NCBI GenBank assembly: GCA_011799875.1
Contig: CM022297.1
Span: 363,386,921 to 363,450,920, forward strand
Direction of reading: 5' to 3'
DNA length: 64,000 nucleotides
Source of the DNA: Thinopyrum elongatum
Taxonomy: Eukaryota; Streptophyta; Magnoliopsida; Poales; Poaceae
Positions 11,873-24,438 of this stretch are shown here, one piece after another. Position 1 is the first letter of the stretch; the number at the start of each line of letters is the position of its first letter. Both the position numbers and the translations under genes were made by a program. The notes under the pieces were generated by a model. That model saw only the letters and a list, made by a program, of their open reading frames with translations. It searched no databases and was not told where the DNA came from.

Positions 11873-12421
11873 TGTTGGGGATATAACCCCGTGGTGTGAT
11901 CCCCCCAGGAGGGGCCAGGTTACACTGTTGGCGACTCAGAGATAAAGCCCAAATAGGCCCAAGAAGATAAGAAATGAAGACTAACGGCGACTTACAAGGC
12001 AGGCCTGTTGAAGGCCCAAGACCTGGCAGGGGTGCTGTAACCCGGAGATGTGAGCCGCCCGATGGCGACTTGCCTTGCAAGGCAAGGCGATTTAGAACCT
12101 GAGTTGGTCACGTTGTGTGATCTGACTTGGACTCTTGTAAGCCCAGGGCCTCGACCTGTGTATATAAAGGCGAGACCCTGCAGCGGGTTAATCCAAGGGA
12201 CAACCAATCGATAGCTAGGTCAAGCGAATCCGCTCCCTTGTAATCGATACTCAAGTAATATCAACAAGAGCAGGAGTAGGCTTTTACCTCCACCGTGAGG
12301 GGCCAAGCCTGGGTAAACCTTGTGTCTTCCGTCCCGTTCAACCCCTTCAAGCTAATCACCAAGCGATGGCTCCACACCTAAGTCCTTTCACAAGGGCATC
12401 TGCCATGACAAAACCACGACA
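11873..12421 (+). repeat. 549-bp LTR
   Basis: It starts TGTTGGGGATATAACCCC and ends ACCACGACA, with TG...CA ends. TATATAAAGG at 12161-12170 is a good TATA box in plus orientation, followed by a CCTCCACC-rich segment common in this LTR class. It joins directly to a broken Athila-type LTR at 12422, so the element landed in that LTR. Confidence 0.8.
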
Positions 12422-12832
12422 GTGGCCATAGGGATGATGAAGATGGCCTCCGGTGATGATTTCCCCCTGCGACAGGGTGTCGGAACAGGCTCCCGATTGG
12501 TTTTTCATGGCTACAGAGGCTTGTGGCGGGGGAACTTCCGATATAGGGTTATTTCTGGGGGTTTCTGCATTTATAGAATTTTTTGGCGTCAGTTTCGCGC
12601 GAAGATGGGCCTCAGGGGGCCCACTACCCACCAGGGCACGCCAGAGGGGAGTGGCGCGCCCTGGTGCCTAGTAGGCAGCAGGGGGCCCCCTCTAGTGGTT
12701 CTTTGCTCCAGTATTTTTCTTTTCTTCCAAAAACAGTCGTTAAAAAGTTTTGTCCAATTCCGAGAACTTTTATTTCTGCACAAGAAACACCACCACTGTA
12801 GTTCTGCTGAAAACAATGTCAGTCCGGGTTAG
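12422..12832 (-). repeat. 3' LTR of the minus-strand element, distal piece
   Basis: This piece aligns by eye with 20128-20515 of the 5' LTR, including CCATAGGGATGATGAAGATGG and CAGTCCGGGTTAG. Its right edge is the target duplication GTTAG of the nested solo LTR, and its left edge is the junction with the 549-bp LTR. Confidence 0.8.
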
Positions 12833-14403
12833 TGCTACTTCTTGAGCTTGCGTTGATTTTTCCCTTGAAGAGGAAAGGGTGATGTAGCAAAGTAGAGATA
12901 AGTATTTCCCCCAGTTAAGAACCAAGGTATCAATCAAGTAGGAGGAACACTCAAGTCCTCAATAGATGCACCTGCACAAACTAACAAACACTTGAACACA
13001 TGCGAAAAAGGGGTTGTCAATCCCTTCACGGTCACTAGCAAGAGTGAGATCTGATAGAGATAGGTATAAAAGATAAGTAAAAGCGTAAAATAAAGTAAAG
13101 GTAAATAAATTTCAGCGAGGTATTTTTGGGTTTTTTTGTTTTATAGATCTGAAAATAATATGATAAAAATAGACCCGGGGGCCATAGGTTTCACTAGAGG
13201 CTTCTCTCTTGAAAGAAACATAAGGTGGGTGAACAAATTACTGTTGAGCAATTGATAGAAAAGCGCATAGTTATGATGATATCCAAGGCAATGATCATGA
13301 ATATAGGCATCACGTCTGTGACAAGTAGACCGACTCCTGCCTGCATCTACTACTATTACTCCACACATCGACTGCTATCCAGCATGCATCTAGTGTATTA
13401 AGTTAACAAGAACGGAGTAACGCTTTAAGCAATATGACATGATGTAGAGGGATAGATCCAAACAATATGGTAAAAACCCCATCTTTTTATCCTTAATGGC
13501 AACAATACAAATACGTGCCTCGCTACCCCTACTGTCACTGGGTGAGGACACCATAAGATTGAACCCATCACAAAGCACCTCTCCTATTGCAAAAAAAATC
13601 AATCTAGTTGGCAAACCAAATCAATAGATCAGAGAGAAATACAAAGCTATCTTAATCATGCATAAAAGAGTCTAGAGAAGACTCAAATAATATTCATAGA
13701 TAATCTGATCATAAAACCATAATTCATCGGATCTCAACAAACACACCGCAAAAGAAGATTACATCGAATAGATCTCCAAGAACATCAAGGAGAACATTGT
13801 ATTGAAGATCAAAGAGAGAGAAGAAGCCATCTAGCTACTATCTATGGACCCGTAGGTCTGTGGTAAACTACTCACACATCATTGGAAGGGCAGCCAGGTT
13901 GGTGTAGAGGCCCTCCATGATCGAATCCCCCTCCGGCAGAGTGCCAAAAAAGGCCCCAAGATGGGATCTCTCAAGAACAGAAGCTTGCGGCAGCGGAAAA
14001 GTATTTTTGGTGTGCCCTCTGGTATAGGGGGAATATTTGAGTATGTATAGGGTAGATATTAGGGTTAGGAGAGTCCCGAGGGGCCCACAAGCCCTGAGGG
14101 CACGCCCCCTAGGTCGCGGCCTCTAGGCTTGTGGCCCTCTCATGTCTCTTCTGGCCTCCTCCTGAAGCTTCGTGGGTGTCTTCTTCTCCAACAAAAAATG
14201 TCAAAAAGTTTCGTTCCATTTGGTATTGATTTTCTGTAAAAGACAAAAACAAGGAAAAAACAGCAACTGGCACTTGGCACTGAGTTAATAAGTTAGTCCC
14301 AATAATGATATAAAATAGCACCACAATGCATATAAAACATCCAAGATGGATAATATAATAGCAAGGAACAATAAAAAATTATAGATACGTTGGAGACGTA
14401 TCA
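12833..14403 (-). mobile_element. Solo Athila-type LTR (1571 bp), TSD GTTAG
   Basis: On minus it starts TGATACGTCTCC and ends AAGAAGTAGCA. It is flanked by GTTAG at 12828-12832 and 14404-14408. The host LTR reads continuously across it when it is removed with one GTTAG. No internal sequence remains, so it is a solo LTR. It belongs to a different LTR family from 8352-9875. Confidence 0.9.
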
Positions 14404-14497
14404 GTTAGTTCCATGTAAATCATACCAAAACCATATAGAATTGTTGTAAACATGGCATGAATACTTCATAAATTATAGATACGTTGGAGATGTATTA
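14404..14497 (-). repeat. 3' LTR of the minus-strand element, proximal 94 bp
   Basis: On minus this begins TAATACATCTCC, corresponding to TGATACGTATCC at the start of the 5' LTR. The terminal TG has become TA, and two further transitions are visible in the first 12 bases. It is followed on its other side by the polypurine tract. Confidence 0.8.
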
Positions 14498-16900
14498 GCA
14501 TCCCCAAGCTTAATTCCTACTCGTCCTTGAGTAGGTAAATGATAAAAGAAATAATTTATGAAGTGTGAATGCTAGCATAGTGCATAAGTTTGATCAATGA
14601 TAGTTTCAATCACTTTTCCCAGCATCATAACAGCAACTCTTTCTCATAAAACTCATCATGATAAAGTAGCAATTGAAAATGAAATTTTTGATGTGGAATG
14701 CTACCTATCATATTCATCATATACTCTTTTCTTTTGTAGCATGGACATTTGGACATGAATGATTCAAAGCAATAGTATATATTTGACATGAGGACATCAA
14801 TACTCAAGCATATCAACAAGCAAGCACGTCTTTCAAAATATCAACACTAAAGAAAGCTATCCCTAGCCCATTATGCTCAATCATTGATCCATTCATGAAA
14901 CACACTCGAATATTAACTATGCCCAATGCACAAGTATGACAATAGTGTTCCCTAGTTGGTGCTTTATAAGAGAAGATGAAGACTCGATATAAACAAAAAT
15001 TGCATAAAGTAAATAGACAGGCCCTTCGTAGAGGGAAGCAGAGATTTGTAGAGGTGCGAGAGCTCAAAGCTTAAATTGAGAGATAAAATTATTTTGAGAG
15101 GCATGCTTTTCCTGTCAACAAAAATGACCGAGAATTCCCAATACTTTCCATGCCAGCTAAATCATAGGTGGTTCCCAAACATAAAATAAAGTTTATTCCT
15201 TTTTTCACCATTATTTCACAATCCATGGCTAGCCGTATCCACGGGTGCCTTCCATACCAACACTTTCCAAGAAATTTATTATTGACAACATAAATATTTT
15301 TTGTTTCATTTCGGGACTGGGCATCCCTATTACCTGCCACACTCTCATGCAATGACAACTGAATAAACACTCATCTTGAGAATAACATATCTAGCATGGA
15401 AAATATTGACCACCCCCTGCCACTTCATGAGCGGTACGGGCACACAAAAAGGAAATTCATTTTGAAAATTAGAGTTGGCACATACACATTTACTTGGGAC
15501 GGCATGGAAATACCGCATATAGGTAGGTATGGTGGACTCATTTGGCACAACTTGGTTTAAGGTGTTTGGATGCACAAGCAGTATTCACGCTTAGTACAAA
15601 TGAAGGCTAGCAAATAGATTGAGAAGCGACCAACCAAGAAACGAAAAGGATCATAAACGAGCATTAAACATAACTAACACCGAATAATGCACCACAAATA
15701 GGATATAACTTCATTGAATAATTATTGACTTTTGTGCTTGCATAGGGAATCACAAACCTTAACACCAATTTTCTTACTAAAGCACAATTACTCACCAACA
15801 TGACTCACATATTACTATCTCCATATGTCAAAACTATTACAAGGAATCAAGTTTATAATATCCAATGATCTTCATGAATTTTTTTATTATATCCCTCTTG
15901 AATATATATCACTTTGGGACTAAATTTATATATTACCATTGCCACTAACAAGCTCTCAAATAAATTTAATTGAAGCATGAGAGCAAAAGACAAACTACTC
16001 CAAAAAGATATAAGTGAAGATCAAACGAGTAGTTAAGTAAATGGGTAGCTATTTGAGGACTCCCTCTCATTTAAAAACTTTCAGATCTAAGTATTTTATT
16101 AAAACAGCAAGCAAATCCTAATAAAATAAAATGACGCTCCAAGCAAAACACATATCATGTGACGAATGAAAATATAGCCCCAAGTATGGTTACCGATAAT
16201 GTTGGAGACGAAAGAGGGGATTCCTTCCGGGGCATCCCCAACCTTAGTTGATTGAATCTTCCTTGAATATTACCTTGGGGTGCCTTGGTCATCCCCAAGC
16301 TTAGGCTCTTGTCACTCCTTATTCTCCACACACCGATATCTCACCCAAAACTTCAATCACACAAAACTTAACGGAACTTCGTGAGATGGGTTAGCATAGT
16401 TAAAACAAATCATTCACTTGGGTACTGTCAAAGACAAGATTCATAATTTTTTCCAGATAATGCCTACTGTACTCTACAATTTCCACAATTTATATTAATC
16501 AATATAAGCCATATAAACCATAAAACAAGCAAACTATGCATTGCAAACAGAATCTGTCAAAAACAGAAGAGTCTGTACAGATCTGAATAATGACTGTACT
16601 TATGTAACTTCAAAAATTCTGAAAAATTAGGAAAACGTAGAATTTTTTTATATAAATCATCTGTAAAAAATTCAGAATTTTTCCACGTTCTACTAAAATA
16701 TAGCAATTTCTGTACTGGACACAAAAGTTTCTGTTTTTGCACAGAATCAAGTCAACTATCATCCATACTATCCCAAAGGCTTTACTTGGTACTTTATTGA
16801 GAAATAGCTATAAAACATGATTACTACAGTATACCAATCATGTGAACATACAAAAATAGTAGGGGTAAATGTTGGGTTGTCTCCCAACAAGCGCTTTTCT
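14498..16900 (-). other. Non-coding internal region of the minus-strand element
   Basis: About 2.4 kb between the polypurine tract (GCTTGGGGATGC on minus) and the decayed gene. It is AT-rich with only short random frames. A second CTTGGGGATGC-like phrase occurs near 16288-16305. Confidence 0.5.
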
Positions 16901-17165
16901 TTAATGTCTTTTAGCTAGGCATGAAGATTTCAATGATGCTCACATAGAAGTAAAGAATTCAAACATAACGAGAGCATCATGAAGCATATGACTAGCACAT
17001 TTAAGCCTAACCCACCTCCTATGCATAGGGATTTTGTGAGCAAACAATTTATGGGATGAAGAATCAACTAGAATAGGAAGGCAAAACAAGCAATACTTCA
17101 AAACTTTCAACATAAAGAGAGGAAACTTGATATTATTGAGATATGTAGAAGAATATATTGCTCCC

Positions 17166-18907
17166 TCATAATAATTTCAGTAGCATCATGAATGAATTCA
17201 ACAATATAACTATCACATAAAGCATTCTTTTCATGATCCACAAGCATAGAATTTTATTACTCTCCACATAAGCAATTTTATTCTCATTCATAATAGTGGG
17301 AGTATCATATGAAACTCGAATACTATAAATTGTTTCCACATTAAAAGAGTAATGTTCAGTAAAACAATGTTCAAAATTATGACAATAATTATCACTACTT
17401 TTTATAACATAAGTATCATCACAATAATCATCATAAGTAGCAACTTTGTTCTCATCATAGTCAATTGAAACCTCTTCCAAAATAGTGGAATCATTACTAA
17501 ATAAAGTCATGACCTCTCCAAATCCACTTTTATCATTATAATAAGATTCAACACCCTCCAAAACAGTGGGATAATTATTATCTAAAGTTGACACTCTTCC
17601 AAACCCACTTTCATAAGTATTGCAATCAACATGAATGGGAGGCATGCAATCATCATAACAAATTTGATCATTCAAAGTAGGGGGACTAAAAAGATCATCT
17701 TCATTAAGAATATCATCCCCAAGCTTGGGACAAACATTAATTGCAGCAAATAAATTCTCAAACATGTCATTCTCATCAAACATGGCATCCCCAAGCTTGT
17801 GGCTTGGCATATCATAAGCATAATCACTCTCATCATTAATAGTATGAATAGCACCAATAGTATAACAATTATTATCATCATAATTTCCCAAGTTGATGCC
17901 AAAAGATTTTCAATATTATAAGAAGTATCATTATCTTCCCAATCATAGTCATCACAACAAGCAATAGGCATAACAAGATCATCATCTTCCATAATTATTT
18001 TTGATTCATTCTCATGAGGCACAACAATAATAGGAGCACCATCATTTGGGAGGGATAACTTTTTACCTCTACTCTTTCTTCTTTTCTTCTTCTTCACCAC
18101 ATCATGTGTGGGTTCAATTAATTTTTTTGAGCTTCTTATTGATGAGATTGGTTGAATAGGGAGCTCCTTCTCATCACCTATTTCATCATGAGAGAAAATA
18201 GGAGGGAAAGTAGAAATCTTTACCCTTTCATTAGTATTCCTTTGATATTCTATTGGTTTTCCCATCTTTCTATAGTTGGCAATATAAGCATTTTCATTGC
18301 AATTTACCATGCAAAACATATGTATTTCTTTCAAATTAGTTTCAGCATGGTCTATGAATACGAATGCTTCAAACCAACCATTTTTATGTGACAATTCTTC
18401 ACACCCCAAAAATAAACAAAGTTCATTATAAAGTTCAAGGGTGATCAAGTTATTGCAATATTTGGATACGATTTGATCATGAAAAAGCATGCATTGGAAA
18501 TTATGGTGACGAACTTTATTGCAAAGTTCACAAGTAATAGGATAAAGAGAACATAATTTTGTAGCAAATTCATCTATCACTTTGAGCAAAAAATTGGTTC
18601 TATCATGTTTATGCTTCTTACAAAATCTATCATCCCTATAAGGCATGTCTTCACAAAGTCTTTCCACTCCACAAAAATTGACATGCTTATAAGAAACATT
18701 TTTGTCATGACTAGTGCAATCATCATTAGCATTTTGGATATTCAAAGAATTCATACTAACAACATTGCAATAATGCTCATCATTCAAAGATTTTATGCCA
18801 AATATTTTATTGAATTCTTCTTCTATCAATTGAGCATAGTTTTCCTTTCCATCATTTTCAAGAAAGACATGATAAACACGAATAATATGAGGCAACCTCA
18901 ATTCCAT
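17166..18907 (-). pseudogene. Internal protein of the non-autonomous element, function unknown
   Basis: A frame of about 330 useful codons starts MELRLPHIIRVYHVFLEND at 18907. A frameshift near 17900 moves the continuation into another frame that runs to about 17166. Visible parts are a Cys/His-rich segment (CGVERLCEDMPYRDDRFCKKH, CELCNKVRHHNFQC), a basic KKKKRRKSRGKK stretch that could bind nucleic acid or act as a nuclear signal, and a long Asp/Asn-rich acidic C-terminal half with two copies of a SGFG phrase. I recognise the sequence as a recurrent Triticeae repeat protein but know no function. It has no protease, RT or integrase motif. Its place just after the primer site is that of a gag gene, but no gag domain is evident. 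Confidence 0.6.
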
Positions 18908-19002
18908 TTTTTTAGTTTTCTTTTATAAACCAAACTAGTGATAAAATAAGAAACTAAAATATTTGATTTCAAGATCTAAAGATATACCTTCAAGCACTCA
19001 CC

Positions 19003-19020
19003 TCCCCGGCAACGGCGCCA
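19003..19020 (-). other. Primer binding site, tRNA-Asp type
   Basis: On minus the bases read TGGCGCCGTTGCCGGGGA, complementary to the 3' end of plant tRNA-Asp including CCA. It lies 10 bases after the 5' LTR. The plus-strand element at 54973 has the same site with one change (56488-56505). Confidence 0.85.
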
Positions 19021-19030
19021 GAAAAGAGCT

Positions 19031-20604
19031 TGATGTCTACTACACAACTTGTTCTTGTAGACTCGTGTTGGGCCTCCAAGCGCAGAGTTTTGTAGGACAA
19101 TATCAAATTTCCCTCAAGTGGATGACCTAAGGTTTATCAATCCATGGGAGGCGTAGGATGAAGATGGTCTCTCTCAAACAACCCTGCAACCAAATAATAA
19201 AAAGTCTCTTGTGTCCCCAACACACCAAATACAATGGTAAATTGTATAGGTGCACTAGTTCGGCGAAGAGATGGTGATACAAGTGTAGTAATGATAGTAG
19301 ATATTGACTTTTGTAATAGTAACAATAAAAAACAGCAAGGTAACGAGTAACAAAAGTGAGAACAAACGGTATTGCAATGCTTGAAAATGAGGCCTAGGGT
19401 TCATACTTTCGCTAGTGCAATCTCTCAACAATGCTAATATAATTGGATCATATAACAACCCCTCAACGTGTGACAAAGAATCACTCCCAAGTTATTATCT
19501 AGCGGAGAACATAAGAAGAAATTGTTTGTAGGGTACGAAACCACTTCAAAGTTATCCTTTCTGATTGATCTATAGAGCTATTCTTATAAGTGTCACAAAT
19601 AGCCCAAGAGTTCGTACTAAAATAACACCATATGATACGCATCAACCAACTCTAATGTCACCTAGATACTCCAATGTCACCACAAGTATCCATGAGTTAA
19701 TTATACGATACGCATCAAACAATTTCGGATTCATAATATTCAATCCAACACAAAGAACTTCAAAGAGTGCCCCAAGATTTCTACCGGAGAAACAAGGATG
19801 AAAATGTACATCAACCCCTATGCATAGATTACCCCAATGTCACCTCGGGAATCCGCGAGTTGAGTGCCAAGACATACATCAAGTGCTCTCAAATCCAACA
19901 AAGTATTCAATCCGATAAAAGTGAAATCTCAAAGGTAGAACTCAATTCATCACAACAAGATAGAGAGGGAGAAACACCATATGATTCAACTATATTAACA
20001 AATCTCGCGATACATCAAGATCATGGCAAATCAAGAACACGAGAGAGAGAGAGAGAGATCAAATGCATAGCTACTAGTACAAACCCTCAGCCCTGAGGGT
20101 GGACTACTCCCTCCTCATCATGGTGTCCATAGGGATGATGAAGATGGCCTCCGGTGATGATTTCCCCCTCCGACAGGGTGCCGAAATGGGCTCCTGATTG
20201 GTTTTTCATGGCTAGAGAGGCTTGCGGCGGTAGAACTTTCGATCTAGGGTTATTTCTATGGGTTTCTGCATTTATAGGATTGCACGCGAAGATGGGCCTC
20301 AGGGGCCCACTACCCACCAGGGCGTGCCACAGGGGGTGGCGTGCCCTGGTGCCTAGTGGGCAGCAGGCGCCCCCTCCAGTGGTTCTTTGCTCCATTATTT
20401 TTCTGTTCTTCCAAAAAAATCATCAAAAAGTTTTGTCCAATTCTAAGAACTTTTATTTCTGCACAAAAAACAACACCACGGTAGTTCTGCTAAAAACAAC
20501 GTCAGTCCGGGTTAGTTCCATGCAAATCATACCAAAGCCATATAGAATTGTTGTAAACATGGCATGAATACTTCATAAATTATAGATACGTTGGATACGT
20601 ATCA
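19031..20604 (-). repeat. 5' LTR of the minus-strand element (1574 bp)
   Basis: On minus it starts TGATACGTATCC and ends GTAGTAGACATCA, followed by the primer site. It contains an AG dinucleotide run (plus 20042-20058) and a GC-rich motif with GGCGTGCC repeats near 20321-20345. A truncated copy of the same LTR family lies at 37241-38678 inside the Mutator-like palindrome. Confidence 0.85.
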
Positions 20605-21782
20605 GCCCCCGGTGTCTATCTTCTGCTATATGAAGGGTTTTGACCTAGAAAAAAAATAAGAAGAAGGCTTTTGGGACGAAGCGCCGCCGTCTCGAGGCGG
20701 AACCTGGGCAGAAGCAATCTAGGGCTCCAGCAGAGAGATTCTGCCGGAGAAACTTCCCTCTAGGAGGGGGAAATCGAAGCCATCGTCATCACCAACGATC
20801 CTCTCATCGTGGGAGGACCAATCTTCATCAACATCTTCACCAGCACCATCTCCTCTCAAACCCTAGTTCATCTCTTGTATTCAATCTTTGCCTCAAAACC
20901 TCATAGTGGTACCTGTGGGTTGCTAGTAGTGTTGATTATTCCTTGTAGTTGATGCTAGTTGGTTTATTTGGTGGAAGATCATATGTTCAGATCCTTAATG
21001 ATATCTATTACCCCTCTGATCTTGAACATGAACATGCTTTGTCAGTAGTTACTTTTGTTCCTGAGGACATGGGAGAAGTCTTGTTATAAGTAATCATGTG
21101 AATTTGGTATTCGTTCGATATTTTGATGAGATGTATGTTGTCTTTCTCTAGTGGTGTTATGTGAACGTCGACTACATGACACTTCACCATGATTTGGGTC
21201 TAGGGGAAGGCATTGGGAAGTAGCAAGTAGATGATGGGTTGCTAGAGTGACAGAAGCTTAAACCCTAGTTTATGCGTTGCTTCGTAAGGGGCTGATTTGG
21301 ATCCACATGTTTCATGCTATGGTTAGATTTATCTTAATTCTTCTTTCGTAGTTGCGGATGGTTGCGAGAGGGGTTAATCATAAGTGGGAGGCTTGTCCAA
21401 GTAAGGACAGCACCCAAGCACTGGTCCACCCACATACCAAATTATCAAAGTAGCGAACGCGAATCATATGAGCATGATGAAAACTAACTTGACGATAATT
21501 CCCATGTGTCCTCGGGAGCGCTTTGCTTTATATAAGAGTTCGCACAGGCTTGTCTTTTGCTATAAAAAGGATTGGGCCACCTTGCCGCACCTTTGTTACA
21601 CTTGTTACTTGTTACTCATTATGAATTACCTTGCCACCAAACTATATGTTACCGATAATTTCAGTGCTTGCAGAAAATACCTTGCTGAAAACCGCTTGTC
21701 ATTTCCTTCTGCTCCTCATTGGGTTCGACACTCTTACTTATCGAAAGGACTATGATTGATCCCCTATACTTGTGGGTCATCA
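20605..21782 (+). repeat. 3' part of an Athila-type LTR, plus orientation
   Basis: The sequence aligns with 8699-9875 and 55311-56476, from just before the TATA-like TGCTATATGAAGG to the terminal GGGTCATCA. Its upstream part is missing because the minus-strand element landed in it; the remainder should lie beyond the left end of the window. No primer site follows it, so the parent was a 3' LTR or a solo LTR. Confidence 0.85.
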
Positions 21783-24240
21783 TCTCCCAAGCTATACTAC
21801 GAAGGGAACTATGTTAGGGTTCATGCGCATGTGCTTGTTGGGAAGCCTATCAGTAAGAGGCTCTCACAAGGGTGACACCTTTGAACGTAATGGGAGAGGG
21901 ACGTCCTCTGCTACTAGTTAAGTATGAGAAGGTATACTACTCTTTCCAAGTTTGTGGTCTCATGGGGGCACAGTCATGAGGAATGCTGTGATGGGGTGTG
22001 GGAACAAAGGACAAGCAGTTCAGTGGTTGGATGCTTGCACAGAGGAAAGATCCGTCAGTGGTCATGTCTTTTCAGATAGAGCCCTGAAGTGATCCGATTT
22101 GAGCATATGCATAAATGCACATTGACAAATAAAGGGAGTTAGTAAGAAGACATAACAAAGAAACAATGTATGTAGAGAAAGTAATATTCAACAACCACAA
22201 TAGCGAAATACAAGACACAACCACATGCACTATTTCATTTCAAGGCATCTTAGATAGTTGCTCTGACCTAACCAAAAATTAGTCAGTTCTCCATAATTTC
22301 CTCAAATCTGATGTTCGAGACATTCCAGTACAGTGAGCAATATATAGAATCCTAAATAATACATGGAATCCTAAATTGATAGCAAATAATAGTAATAGTG
22401 TGGTCATCCAAAGTGAGTATGGCCGAGCTGTAAGAGAATCAACTCTGATCCAAGTGTCCAAGCAAGCTTAGCATTAGTCCAATGAATAATCAGCACATCA
22501 AATAAGTCTAGCAAGTTTGCTAGTTGCTAAAGGTCCGTAAATATAAAGCAGCAAGAGTTTAGTTCAACAAGTTTGCTATCAGTAGCAGTTCACTTCAAGC
22601 AATAGGCTTAACAGTATAATAGAAACAGGTGGAGTCCACACAAAAAAGATGAAACATGCGCACTCTTGTTGTTCATGTTAGGTTTAGGTTCAATGGATTA
22701 ATAGTGGTAGAATATGATGTGGTGCGTAAATTGAGTAGACATGGCTTGCAATGCCAAACCCTATGGTTGTACCCAACTACAAGAAGGGTCATGGTAACTA
22801 GTTCCTCAACAGAGCTATGAAGATTGTCGTGCAGCAATGATCAATTGAGGAAAAGGTGACAATCTAAGAAGTGGGAAATTTGTATCATTGCCTAATTGGA
22901 GTGGTTACGAAACGTAGGTTGGGAATTCTATATGTCTCTCCGAACTATTGCACCATTGGTGAACGAGTAGTTATGCCCTTCTAAAGATCATGGAATGTAA
23001 GCATGTATATTTGCCACGACACACTGCAGCCCATAGTATCAGCATTTTGGGTCCAGCGAAAGCCATCCATCTATACAAAATTAAGGCATATGAACCCCAA
23101 GTTAATGATGTTGCTGCTATTAAAATGGTTGAATTCATGGAAATGAACCCAACCCATAACATGACAAGGCTGCCAATCAGAACGATGCTCCAACGGTGTC
23201 ATGCGATCATTAACCATATGACCCTACACCTAATGCTCTACAATAGATGTTTTACTAATATATACCCAATCATTGTATTGCAAAGTTAAATGGCAACATG
23301 AAACACCAAATTTTTAATGTAAACATCATTTGCACCTCACACTAGTTTGGCGAGAAAGAGGTGGACTCAGATCATTTATGCCAATAGTGCAAAGACTGAG
23401 TAATTTACAGCTAAGAAGTGCATCGAATGGATCATCGTCACACTGCTATATCAAACTCGACATAGCATCAAATATTTCAACCAACAAAACCAATCTTAGG
23501 CCAATTACAACTAGTAAGGTGCATGAGAAATAGCATTCCACATTTCCCATACCAACAAAACCACCATTGGCCAACAACTAAGGAGGTGCATTAAGTTTAC
23601 CATGGCATCATACATAATGTACTACTAAAAGTACCAATAGAAGTCATCATCCTAGGCCATTATTAACAAGCAAAGAGGTGCATCCTTGTTAACATGGCGA
23701 GATATTTCAAGGAGGTGCATTTTCAACGTGGCCTAATAAGCATACACAAATCACAAGCAGTCCGAAACAGAAGCCATCACGAGAAAATAATCAAGGACAA
23801 GCCGAGCAAGCAAGCAAATCGAGCAGCATAGTAAGAACTAGTCATCTGCAAAATTATACCCGCACAAGCAAGTTCACAAACATCATCAAAACCCTAGACC
23901 TCCAACAACCGGCATCGCAGACTTTACCCTCACAACCATGGGTTCGAACACGGCCTGAACCCTAGGGTTTACCCCCCTCCCCCCAAAAATAGGGGTCGAA
24001 GTAATTGTAGCATCTTAGATTGGTCACGCTAATTTGAAGGAAACGAAGGCAAATCACAACCATGAGCAGACCCACGAAAAGGGGGAAGAGGGCGAGGACC
24101 CTTACCACCGAGAGCATGAGGCGCACCGGACCGCCCTCAGCCAGACCTACGGTTCTACCTACGTTCTTGGGAATGGGAGGGGGATGGGGAGAGGGTTCGC
24201 AGGAGAGGGAGCCAACAAGAGAGACGTAAGCGCATCTCTA
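21783..24240. other. Low-copy-looking DNA, no gene identified
   Basis: No convincing coding frame or transposon end is visible. On minus, 24240 down to about 23900 has a composition typical of a plant gene leader (CCCTCTCC runs, AAACCCTAGGG at about 23960). Between about 23330 and 23730 a phrase AAGGAGGTGCAT or a close variant recurs four or five times at irregular spacing. This could be the remnant of a host-gene 5' region, but I cannot name a gene. Confidence 0.3.
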
Positions 24241-24291
24241 GCAGACCCCTTATATCGTGGGCCCTTTAGTGCATTTACAGTTCGCAAAAAA

Positions 24292-24438
24292 CGTGTTTTG
24301 TGGGCTTGCGTGGGCTGCGGCAGAACAGACCCCGCATAGTGGAATTGTGAAACAGAATATTCTGCGTGAATATTCTGTTTTACAGTTCCGTTATGCGGGG
24401 TCTGTTCGGCCCCAGCCCTTGCCAGCCCGCAAAACACG
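24292..24438. repeat. Imperfect hairpin, two arms of about 71 bp
   Basis: The left arm from CGTGTTTTGTGGGC to GAATATTC (24292-24362) is matched in reverse complement by GAATATTCTGTTTT to CCGCAAAACACG (24368-24438), with a 5-bp loop. Several mismatches show age. It lies at the 3' end of the Harbinger element and may be a subterminal hairpin or a fused pair of terminal repeats. Confidence 0.75.

Larger units (their letters stand above)
9876..12421 (+). mobile_element. LTR retrotransposon 3' part with an antisense accessory gene
   Basis: The fragment consists of a 549-bp LTR at its right end and about 2 kb of internal DNA to its left, cut at 9875 by the Athila insertion. The LTR's own TATA box reads plus, and a purine-rich CTGGGGCCTAA lies just before it, so this is the 3' LTR of a plus-strand element. 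The only recognisable coding sequence is on the minus strand. Maize Grande elements are known to carry an antisense accessory gene in their 3' internal region, expressed from its own promoter; this layout is similar, but homology to Grande is not shown. Confidence 0.7.
12422..20604 (-). mobile_element. Minus-strand, probably non-autonomous LTR retrotransposon
   Basis: The element has a complete 5' LTR on the right (19031-20604), a primer site matching tRNA-Asp (19003-19020), an internal region of about 4.5 kb with one decayed non-pol gene, a polypurine tract (about 14498-14515) and a 3' LTR on the left. The 3' LTR is split by a solo LTR (12833-14403) and truncated at 12422 by the 549-bp-LTR element. 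No RT, RNase H or integrase motif appears in any frame, so it was probably mobilised by Athila-type enzymes; it shares their primer site and LTR start. It sits inside an older plus-strand LTR whose remainder begins at 20605. Confidence 0.8.
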
